Position numbers and translations under genes: made by a program. From Larix sibirica (Eukaryota > Streptophyta > Pinopsida > Pinales > Pinaceae), in assembly GCA_004151065.3 (NCBI GenBank), contig NWUY0300062190.1, forward strand, positions 8,571 to 24,245: a stretch of 15,675 bases of DNA. Direction: 5' to 3'. Below the pieces are notes generated by a model. The model ran no database searches and had not been told where the DNA came from. It was given only the letters and a program-made list of their open reading frames with translations. Shown here piece by piece: positions 8,374 through 15,675 of this stretch (position 1 is the stretch's first letter; every line of letters begins with the position of its first letter).

Positions 8374-8917
8374 CTAAGCATGATCGAGAATGATCATGGT
8401 GGGTATCTTAGGTTTTGCTCGAGTTGTGCTATTTTTCCCTATGGAGAACCTTTCCTTAAAAACCTTGCTAGTAGTTGATTTTGCTAGCACATTGAGCTTG
8501 GATCCCAACTCAATTTGGGATTTGGGTACTAGTTTGAGGGCGGCCTATATTCTTGTGATTTTCTCTTTGATTTCTATAGACTAGGGGGTTCCTTCCTTTC
8601 CTCTATGATTCCCATGAGAAACTTTACCAAATAAGGTCTTCAATTGCAAATAGAGGGTGATTGTTTTCATGAATTGTCCCTTATCCTTGAATTTCAGACA
8701 TCCTCCACCATTTTCTCTACATCAACTTGAATTTCCTTTGGTCTAGTTTCATCCTCGTGCGATGCACCCAGGTCTCCATATTGTCAATAAAGCACTACAT
8801 TGAGGTTGAGACCACTCTGTCAAAGGCTTCTCTGGTTATTTCTGTTTCATTGACAATCCTCAACATATTCTTTTTAACCTAGTTCTTCCTCCCTCTTGAG
8901 TATTTAACTTTACCCAT
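8374..8917 (-). pseudogene. Unrecognised decayed minus-strand coding region, copy 1
   Basis: From an ATG at 8915-8917 the minus strand reads MGKVKYSRGRKN, a stop, then NMLRIVNETEITREAFDRVV, another stop, then NMETWVHRTRMKLDQRKFKL. After one shift of frame it continues as KFKDKGQFMKTITLYLQLKT and, past two stops, ALKLVPKSQIELGSKLNVLA and STTSKVFKERFS, ending at a TAG (8374-8376). The total is about 181 codons with a small number of stops and one frameshift. The product would be basic, lysine-rich and without membrane segments, and a coiled-coil-like LKLVPKSQIELGSKLNVL stretch is visible. I do not recognise a family. It could be an ORF1/gag-like part of another element or a dead host gene. Two further copies lie at 12005-12548 and, partially, 14307-14592. 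Confidence 0.35.
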
Positions 8918-9058
8918 TGCTAGGAGCAGTAGCCACTAGAATGGGATTTGTTCCTAAAGTATTAGTTTGCAAGGGGGAGGAGAGATCTAGGAGTGTGAGT
9001 GTGAAGCTTCCGCTCTTACTAGATTCACATAATCACAAAGCCATTGTTCAACACACCT

Positions 9059-9059
9059 N
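9059..9059. other. Ambiguous base marking a contig join
   Basis: A single n follows the CACACCT end of the first 3.6-kb copy and immediately precedes the start of the second (9060 corresponds to 5421). In the second copy the sequence runs on through CACACCT into new DNA at 12690, showing that 9058 is not a natural end. Confidence 0.85.
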
Positions 9060-10503
9060 AGAAATGGATGCCTTGGATAAAAATGAGACTTGGGATCTAG
9101 TTGAGTTGTTGATTAAAACCTATTGATACAAAATGGGTGTTTAAGAAGTTAAATGTAGATGGTAAGGTAGAGAAGTGAAAAGTATATGTGAAGACAACAT
9201 TGTTACATGTTGATGTTAAAGAAGTAATGTACATAAAAAAAATGGAAGGTTTTGCGGTAGATAAAATGGATGTGAAAACAACATTCTTAGATGGTGATCT
9301 TGAAGATGAAATCTACATAAAACAACTAGAAGGTTTCGCAATGAACATAAAGAATTGCTTTGTAAGTTGATGAAGTCCTTGCATGGATTAAAAAAATCAA
9401 TAAGAATTCAGTATTCAAAGTTTCAAACCTATATACTCGGACTTGGTTTCTCAAGAAGAAAAGTTGATCACTTTGTGTATTGAAAGCAAGATGGTGACCA
9501 TTTTATTTATGTGGTACTATATGTTGATGGTATGTTGTTGATAAAAAATAAGAAGGAAATCACCAAGAATATAAAATTTTAGTTGTTGTTTAAGTTTGAT
9601 ATGAAATATATTTGTGTTGTATATTTTATTTTTGGCATGGAAATTAGAAGAGATCAAGCACACAAGAAAATTTGGTTGAATTAGAGGAAATATATTGAGA
9701 AAATACTATAGAGGTTTAATATGCAAGAATGTAAATGGGTAAAGCTCCCTATTCCTATAGGTACAAATTTATCTATAGAATAGACTTGTCCCAAGACTCT
9801 AGAAGAGGTTTAAGATATGTCCTATGTTCCCTATGATAGTGTTGTTGGAAGTTGGATGTATGCTAAGGTTTGTACTAGGTCATACATTTCGATGCAGTGG
9901 GAATTTTGAACAGTTATATGTCAAAGGAAAATAATGAACATTTTACAACTATAAAGAGAGTCTTTGGATATTTGTGTGGAAATTTATATTATGCAATTTT
10001 ATACCAAGGAATACCTATACCTTATAGGGAGTGAGATATCAAGGGTTTTTTTTATATAGTCTCAGTTGGATATATTGACCATAGAAGATCCACAAGTGGT
10101 TATGTATTTAACATGTTTGGTGGAGAAATCAATTGGATGAGCAAGAATAGGCTATAGTTTCATCGTTAACTATATAAATGGAGTACATTGCAGCAACTCA
10201 TGGATGTAAGGAAGTTGCATGGCCTTAAATATTGTGTTCAAGTATTAGTTTTGTTTAGAAAGAAATGAGGATAAGTTTTGACATCTCAAGTACATTTTTT
10301 CTAGTAAAAACCCTAATTATCATAACCAAACAAAGCACATTGATGTGCAATACTATTTTATTAGAGACATTGAAAACAATAAAGCATTGTTGGAGAATGT
10401 GAATGCCTTGAAGAATGTTGCACATTCATTGACAAATTATATTCATGATGAAAATTTTAGTTGGTGTAGAGAATCAATGGGTATTGTTGGCTGCCATAAC
10501 TGA
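9060..10503 (+). pseudogene. Copia pol remnant, second copy: reverse transcriptase and RNase H
   Basis: This copy repeats 5421-6866 nearly base for base, including the same stops and frameshifts, YVDG in place of YVDD (9520-9531) and the missing KARLVAKG segment. It starts within EMDALDKNE, directly after the n at 9059, so it has no linker or integrase of its own. A 2-bp deletion relative to the first copy lies near 9917. Shared decay shows that it is the same inactive copy duplicated, by biology or by assembly, and not a second insertion. Confidence 0.85.
9188..9355 (+). repeat. 84-bp tandem duplication after RT motif A, second copy
   Basis: Identical to 5549-5716 and part of the 3.6-kb repeat: units 9188-9271 and 9272-9355. 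Confidence 0.85.
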
Positions 10504-10547
10504 TTACATGAATGATCTTTCTTTGCCCCAATTTTTCAAAGAATACA

Positions 10548-10559
10548 ACAAGTGGGAGA
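10548..10559 (+). other. Polypurine tract, second copy
   Basis: The same ACAAGTGGGAGA tract as at 6911-6922, at the expected offset after the pol stop. Confidence 0.6.
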
Positions 10560-10971
10560 AAGTTCGGCATGTGTTGTACTCTTTCTAGGTTCTTAGAGAA
10601 CCAAGGTCCAAGGGGGTGATCACCCCCTTGGTTGAGGGGAGACGGGGGCCAATGGTTCAAGGGTGGATCCTCCAAAATAAACATTTGGATATGCTCTTGT
10701 ATGTTCTTGTTCTTGTTTGACTCATTCTAAACTAATTAAGGTTAATGAATTAGGGCTCTAATCTAATCCAAGTTAACAAATTACAGTTTTTGATGATATT
10801 GTATTGTATTGTAAATGTTGAAGATAATACAATGAGATAGAGAGAGTAGTGGCTCTCACTTAATTTGGTTTCCAGGTTAAGGGTTTCTAGGGTAAATACT
10901 TATGTATTGTGTGCATGTGTTCCATTGTTATTTCTTGTGTTTTAGATTATATTGGTGTTTCTTTTCTTTCA
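10560..10971 (+). mobile_element. 3' LTR of the copia remnant, second copy
   Basis: Repeats 6923-7334 with a few substitutions (TACTTATG in place of TCTCTATG near 10900, and TTTGACTC in place of TTTGGCTC near 10719). The right edge is as uncertain as in the first copy. Confidence 0.5.
10608..10631. repeat. Perfect 24-bp palindrome in the LTR, second copy
   Basis: Same arms (CCAAGGGGGTGA and its reverse complement) as at 6971-6994, with no change. Confidence 0.95.
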
Positions 10972-12004
10972 TGGGTTTATCATGGTCTTCATGCTTTGAA
11001 AACTCTTTTAAATTCAACTAAGTAACATGGATTTTCTATATTGTATGCCTCCAAATGCCATAGGGACAACTTGTCCTGATGAACTAAACCATCAATTGAC
11101 CATAATTTTGAAAATATGCCACAAATAATTATGCTTTCTTTATTATCTCAAACCAAAAATATCCATTATTAATCTACCCATGAAGTCAAGAACATATTTA
11201 ACTATGTATATCCCCTATAGAGGAAATTCGTAATAGTTTATCTAGGAAAGAGAGAACACAAAATACCCAAAAGAATCTAATGCCTATGGACCTCCTCACA
11301 TGGTCTGTATATAGGCACACGATCAAGGCCTTGTGTCCTTTTATTAAAAGAAAATATATCCTAGCTACAAGCCTAGATTAAACCACCTACATTGCACTAT
11401 GTGTAAACCCATGACATAAATGTTTTCCTCCATTCAAGCAAATAATGACTGCATATAAGTGGGAGATGGTATTTCGTATGCTTCATTTCATGCATGAAGG
11501 ATTATTTCCACCTATCAAATCCACTTGTAAAGCTAATAGAAATTCAATTATTGGTTGTAAAATTCATGGAGATACATAAATGTTGGAAACCACCCCCCCT
11601 TCCTATGCCCATTTCCCCTAATTAGAAATTATTTTATTATTTGTTATTGATCAACCATAACGTCTTCTTGTACATTTTCGCGAAAAAGAATATATAAATA
11701 TATATTTTTTAAGCTCAAAACCACATTATAATAATTAGCAGTAAAAAAATACATAATTTGGTGTGGCTGGTCTTCACTAGGGAAATCGGACCATCCATAA
11801 ACAAAATTTTTGTAATAGTTCTCCATAAGGATTCTAAGTCCACAATTTTAGCAAGGAGAGTCCAAAAATAAAAGTAGTCGGCTGGATATCTAAAGAAAAA
11901 AGTGCTATTGTAAAACTGCTTGACATAACTAATAGAGTCCCGATCGAAACATAAATATGTTGAAAGACCGAGTAAAAGAAAAAGTAATCATTAGAAGAAG
12001 AGAA
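10972..12004. other. Right flank of the LTR, second copy, no gene seen
   Basis: Repeats 7335-8373, including the C-run and the TTTTCGCGAAAA palindrome (11675-11686). A 6-bp deletion relative to the first copy lies near 11439. No gene is supported. Confidence 0.5.
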
Positions 12005-12548
12005 CTAAGCATGATCGAGAATGATCATGGTGGGTATCTTAGGTTTTGCTCGAGTTGTGCTATTTTTCCCTATGGAGAACCTTTCCTTAAAAACCTTGCT
12101 AGTAGTTGATTTTGCTAGCACATTGAGCTTGGATCCCAACTCAATTTGGGATTTGGGTACTAGTTTGAGGGCGGCCTATATTCTTGTGATTTTCTCTTTG
12201 ATTTCTATAGACTAGGGGGTTCCTTCCTTTCCTCTATGATTCCCATGAGAAACTTTACCAAATAAGGTCTTCAATTGCAAATAGAGGGTGATTGTTTTCA
12301 TGAATTGTCCCTTATCCTTGAATTTCAGACATCCTCCACCATTTTCTCTACATCAACTTGAATTTCCTTTGGTCTAGTTTCATCCTCGTGCGATGCACCC
12401 AGGTCTCCATATTGTCAATAAAGCACTACATTGAGGTTGAGACCACTCTGTCAAAGGCTTCTCTGGTTATTTCTGTTTCATTGACAATCCTCAACATATT
12501 CTTTTTAACCTAGTTCTTCCTCCCTCTTGAGTATTTAACTTTACCCAT
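12005..12548 (-). pseudogene. Unrecognised decayed minus-strand coding region, copy 2
   Basis: Same sequence as 8374-8917, with the same ATG (complement of 12546-12548), stops and frameshift. Here the DNA upstream of the ATG continues into unique sequence (12690 onward). That sequence also reads as minus-strand coding-like fragments, including MKTPSPLVNIIEWHQTRLWN in a frame at 12618-12881. This suggests that the original coding region may have been longer than the piece repeated elsewhere. No family recognised. Confidence 0.35.
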
Positions 12549-12617
12549 TGCTAGGAGCAGTAGCCACTAGAATGGGATTTGTTCCTAAAGTATTAGTTTG
12601 CAAGGGGGAGGAGAGAT

Positions 12618-12881
12618 CTAGGAGTGTGAGTGTGAAGCTTCCGCTCTTACTAGATTCACATAATCACAAAGCCATTGTTCAACACACCTTGCTTCCACAA
12701 GAAAAACAATGATAGCCGAATTGAAAGTGAATAATATAATTCTTTCCTTGACTAAGAAAAGAAACATCACAATGTCAAAACCAAAGACATTGTTAGAGCC
12801 CATCCTTCCTTTTGTAGTATTATTCCATAGCCTTGTTTGGTGCCACTCAATAATGTTCACAAGCGGGGAGGGAGTCTTCAT
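12618..12881 (-). other. Minus-strand open frame of 87 codons upstream of the unknown remnant
   Basis: The frame begins MKTPSPLVNIIEWHQTRLWN, has a hydrophobic middle (DIVMFLFLVKERIILF) and ends at a TAG just inside the repeated block. Further upstream on the same strand, other frames read EMTLESEEEESNAYRKK (about 12904-12956) and AHYEIWHGGLDSWKRGGIPQ (about 12995-13055). These look like pieces of old coding sequence separated by frameshifts. An overlapping plus-strand frame (12709-12993, then 12994-13185 after one stop) is open too, so strand choice is uncertain. No domain is recognised. Confidence 0.25.
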
Positions 12882-13189
12882 GATGGTTAAAGTTAGTGAT
12901 GCGATGACTTTGGCTTCTTTCGGTAGGCATTACTCTCCTCTTCTTCACTCTCTAACGTCATTTCCTAGTTTAGATGGCTACAGACTTGCATGATTGGGGG
13001 ATTCCTCCCCTCTTCCAACTATCCAATCCTCCATGCCAAATTTCGTAGTGAGCCATTATTTGTGTCTTAGCTCCGTGAAGGCCTCCTACCGTGTGTTTTA
13101 CACCCATCATGGAGAATGTTATGACGAATATGATAGAATTATATTTTTCAAATTACTTTTTTGCTCTCTTAATTCGATCAATTAGCATA

Positions 13190-14270
13190 TCAAGAAGAAT
13201 GAAAGTGGTATATAATTTTAGTGCTTTCACCTAGTTATTAGAAGATTTCCCTAATCTCCAAGCAAATGCAAATTCACATTGTCATTCGATATTAAACACA
13301 ACCCCACGCTTGCCACTCCTAATGTTTTAACTTACAAGATTAATTAGGATGAAAGTAAAAATGACTATGAAATGATATCATAACAATTCCATTAAGATGT
13401 TGAAAATATTACGATTTATAAAAATATATTATAACAATTTCATTACATTGAAAGTAGAGAAAACATGCTATGTTACTTTATAAGAAATATACAATGTTAC
13501 TTTATAAGAAATATAGTTATGTTTTAGAATTTGCTATGTTCAAAATGTGATTTTGATTCATTGATTTAGCTTATTCTTCAAAGTAAAGATAATTTAAGGT
13601 AGTTTATCATCTTTATTATTCATTAAATATGGGAAAGGGAAAGTATTGGTCGGTTTTCCAGTCATTTATTTTTAATTGTAAAAATGTTTCTTTAAGATAA
13701 CTAAAATTATATTTCTAGTAAAATATAATTAAAATAATTTGAAATTTTAAAATATATTACATTAAAAGTGATACATTTTAACGTAAATTGATTATTTAAT
13801 TTAATTTTATAAAAATAATATATTGCATAATAGAATCATAATGATGTTTACACTCATTTTATATTTAAATTATTTTTAGTTTATCATTTATAAATTTAAA
13901 TTAATGATCTTTATTTTTTTTTTATAATATTATATTTTTTTATTTTAAAAGATATTTTTCATATTTCACATCATTTAGTTTTTTTTCAAAGTATTTTAGT
14001 TTTTATCTCAATCATAAAAAAATATGATTTTGATATGCTAATTCATATTAAGAGATGATTTTAATATTCCGATTCATATCTTGAGCATCCTCTTCCAATA
14101 TTATAAATCACATTTATAACCAATTTCATTTGAGTCTTCAATAACTTTATTAGTCCCTACCCATCTTTCCAAGTAGCGGGGACTATAGAAATCACTTCGG
14201 TGAAAAAACTATTAATCTGCACTATGTTCAAAGGATTTTAACCTAAGTTTTAAGCTTCTAATTCCCTTTC
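13190..14270. other. AT-rich spacer
   Basis: Long A/T tracts and no frame or motif of note, except a short 24-bp-period tandem repeat at 13471-13515. The last 100 bases become less AT-rich. Confidence 0.6.
13471..13515 (+). repeat. Short tandem repeat, 24-bp period
   Basis: TGTTACTTTATAAGAAATAT, followed by A, occurs at 13471-13491 and again, identically, at 13495-13515. Confidence 0.85.
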
Positions 14271-14304
14271 GACCAATGCGCAAATTGGGAGACTTATTTG
14301 GCCT

Positions 14305-14306
14305 NN
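14305..14306. other. Two ambiguous bases marking a contig join
   Basis: The nn lies between the 34-bp overlap end and the third copy of the repeat. Confidence 0.8.
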
Positions 14307-14592
14307 TAAGGTCTTCAATTGCAAATAGAGGGTGATTGTTTTCATGAATTGTCCCTTATCCTTGAATTTTAGACATCCTCCACCATTTTCTCTACATCAA
14401 CTTGAATTTCCTCTGGTCTAGTTTCATCCTCGTGCGATCCACCCAGGGCTCCATTTTGTCAATAAAGCACTACATTGAGGTTGATACCACTCTGTCAAAG
14501 GCTTCTCTGGTTATTTCTGTTTCATTGAAAATCCTCAACATATTCTTTTTACCCTAGTTCTTCCTCCCTCTTGAGGATTTAACTTTACCCAT
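14307..14592 (-). pseudogene. Unrecognised minus-strand coding remnant, partial copy 3
   Basis: The ATG (complement of 14590-14592) and the first half of the remnant at 8374-8917 are present; the second half is cut off by the nn at 14305. Substitutions relative to the other copies fall throughout. Function is unknown, as for the other copies. Confidence 0.3.
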
Positions 14593-14741
14593 TGCTAGGA
14601 GCAGTAGCCACTAGAATGAGATTTGCTCCTAAAGTATTAGTTTGCAAGAGGGAGGAGAAATCTAGGAGTGTGAGTGTGAGGCTTCCACTCTTACTAGATT
14701 CACATAATCACATAATCACAAAGCCATTGTTCAACACACCT
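14307..14741 (+). repeat. Third, diverged copy of 8632-9058 / 12263-12689
   Basis: This 435-bp block aligns along its whole length to the two other copies, with about 15 substitutions (about 96.5% identity) and an 8-bp tandem insertion in the CATAATCA motif near 14705-14717. It ends at CACACCT, the same base at which the first copy stops before the n at 9059. It is clearly more diverged than the other two copies are from each other. Confidence 0.9.
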
Positions 14742-14742
14742 N
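14742..14742. other. Ambiguous base marking a contig join
   Basis: A single n lies between the end of the third repeat copy and the second copy of the 34-bp overlap. Confidence 0.8.
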
Positions 14743-14776
14743 GACCAATGCGCAAATTGGGAGACTTATTTGGCCT

Positions 14777-15154
14777 CAAACCAAGGCGAGGGCATTTTTT
14801 ATTATTTTTATATGCAATTTCATCCCAAAATCAAGCAAGCAGATCAATATGGGCTCTCTGTATACAAGATACACCTTGTCTTTGTTGGACAGCTTGCTCA
14901 ACTGTTTTCTAGTGACACCTGTAAAGGCTTACATGTTTCATTCCCGTGTACACGTTGCACGTGTAAACGAAAGGATCCTTCACACCTGCAGCCCAGATAC
15001 ACTCCCTTATCTATGGCTTCATACAAAGCTTTTTTCTTCTATTTTGTAGCTCTAGAGATCCAAATTTCAGGACATAGAATGAAAATCGTGAAAGCAGCAA
15101 AACCTGCAATTCCATGGAAATACGAAAGGACGTGATTACTGCTATTGTGAATAA
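14777..15154. other. Unassigned, moderately GC-rich stretch with open frames
   Basis: The plus strand is open in one frame from 14770 to 15135 (121 codons, containing DTCKGLHVSFPCTRCTCKRK) and in another through about 15049. The minus strand reads RKQLSKLSNKDKVYLVYREP across about 14860-14920. None is a recognised protein, the frames compete, and the longest starts inside the duplicated 34 bp. Composition differs from the AT-rich spacer to the left, so old coding DNA is possible. Confidence 0.25.
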
Positions 15155-15217
15155 GTCTACTATGCAGTCCTAGCTACTTCAAGATACATGTCTACTATGC
15201 AGTCTTGGCTACTTCAA
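15155..15217 (+). repeat. Short tandem repeat, 35-bp period
   Basis: A 28-bp segment beginning GTCTACTATGCAGTC and ending GCTACTTCAA occurs at 15155-15182 and 15190-15217, with two mismatches. Confidence 0.85.
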
Positions 15218-15219
15218 AA

Positions 15220-15675
15220 TAATAACATGTATATTGGTTCAACGCAGGTGCGAAAAGATGTTTACCTGGACCTAACTCTTGGCCATGGATTTACGCAACA
15301 AGGGTTGTAGGTAATCTCAATCTCTCATCCATCCCAATGTTATCATTGCTTCCAATATCATTGTATAAGTAATACACCATGTGTTTGTATATGCATCCAC
15401 CATGCTCGCTTGGAATCTTGGGTGTGCTCCTCAATTTTTTTGGACGTGAACTTTACCGATATGCTTTGCAAACTTCATTAATGTAGTGTTGGAGAGAGGC
15501 CAGTATGGTCTACGGCCCGAGTTTGAAACCCTTATTGCGTTCAATTCGGGAAACTAGAGTCCTGCAATATTTCCACCAAACAACGACCCCTATCGCCATT
15601 CCTTCCATTTTGTCTTTTCCTCAAGGATCTGGATGATAGTAGACTTCTCAGCAAGATCCTGTAAATAGTTTAGCA
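15220..15675. other. Unassigned right end
   Basis: No gene is supported. A short frame after a CAG (15248-15310) reads VRKDVYLDLTLGHGFTQQGL then a stop. It could be a small terminal exon with an LDLTL (EAR-like) motif, but the acceptor context is weak and nothing upstream connects to it. Confidence 0.3.

Larger units (their letters stand above)
5421..12689 (+). repeat. 3.6-kb near-identical direct repeat (5421-9058 and 9060-12689)
   Basis: The two copies carry the RT/RNase H remnant, LTR, right flank and minus-strand remnant in the same order. After the first 60 or so bases I see only a few substitutions (for example near 6800, 7080 and 7262) and two small indels: 2 bp near 6278 and 6 bp near 7803. 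Offsets are 3639, then 3637, then 3631. The copies abut at the n at 9059. Because flanking DNA is included, this is not two independent insertions; it is either a segmental duplication or an unmerged contig overlap. Confidence 0.9.
14271..14776 (+). repeat. Exact 34-bp direct repeat bracketing an n-bounded block
   Basis: 14271-14304 and 14743-14776 are identical (start GACCAATGCGCAAATTGGGA, end TTTGGCCT). The first copy ends flush with the nn at 14305-14306 and the second begins flush after the n at 14742. Removing 14305-14776 joins the two sides into one continuous sequence, so this is a suffix-prefix overlap with an extra contig placed between. Confidence 0.9.

Noticed and set aside
8917-9126. 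Plus-strand open frame running through the n at 9059
   Set aside because: It fuses antisense of the region upstream of the unknown minus-strand remnant with the copia RT start across a contig join, so the fusion is artificial. The 14592-14912 frame is the same kind of artefact.
4543-14776. CRISPR-like or satellite array
   Set aside because: The repeats are few, of very different lengths (24 bp to 3.6 kb) and not regularly spaced; the context is plant retroelements.
14271-14776. 34-bp target-site duplication around a 435-bp mobile element
   Set aside because: Plant transposon target duplications are usually a few to about 20 bp, the block lacks terminal repeats or a tail, and ns sit exactly at both edges.
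15490-15535. Second tRNA-like motif (GAGTTTGAAACCC resembling a B-box)
   Set aside because: No A-box at suitable distance and no arm pairing; too weak to call.

Overview
The window looks like nuclear DNA of a seed plant with a large, repeat-filled genome. I favour a conifer or other gymnosperm, from the style of the decayed LINE and Ty1/copia remnants and the long AT-rich spacers, but that is inference. There are no operons, ribosome binding sites or intact transposon genes. Everything recognisable is a broken retroelement, and nothing here makes a working pathway.

Layout. 1-1720: 3' part of a decayed plus-strand LINE polymerase (zinc-binding segment, then RNase H) with a 72-bp internal tandem duplication. 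1770-1829: a 30-bp tandem duplication. 2017-2064: a possible tRNA-derived (A-box/B-box) remnant. 3188-3574: a GC-richer minus-strand open frame of unknown function. 3660-4395: AT-rich spacer. 4400-6866: a 5'-truncated, stop-riddled copia pol (integrase C-terminal part, reverse transcriptase, RNase H), followed by a polypurine tract and a 3' LTR to about 7334. 7335-9058: flanking DNA that ends in an unrecognised, decayed minus-strand coding region (8374-8917). 9060-12689 repeats 5421-9058 almost exactly. 12690-14304 is unique, mostly AT-rich. 14307-14741 is a third, diverged copy of 8632-9058. 14743-15675 is largely unassigned.

The most important observation concerns the n positions at 4974, 9059, 14305-14306 and 14742. 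At three junctions the sequence ending at an n is repeated starting at the base just after an n: 431 bp at 4974, 3.6 kb at 9059, and 34 bp across the block 14305-14742. These are suffix-prefix (dovetail) overlaps between contigs that were joined without being merged. Collapsing them gives a locus of about 11.1 kb holding one copia remnant. The apparent tandem duplications of 431 bp and 3.6 kb should therefore not be read as biology until checked with long reads.

I found no previously undescribed system that I can defend. The best candidates for follow-up are the unknown minus-strand coding remnant present three times, the duplicated block next to RT motif A inside an RT that lacks its N-terminal part, and the 24-bp perfect palindrome in the LTR.
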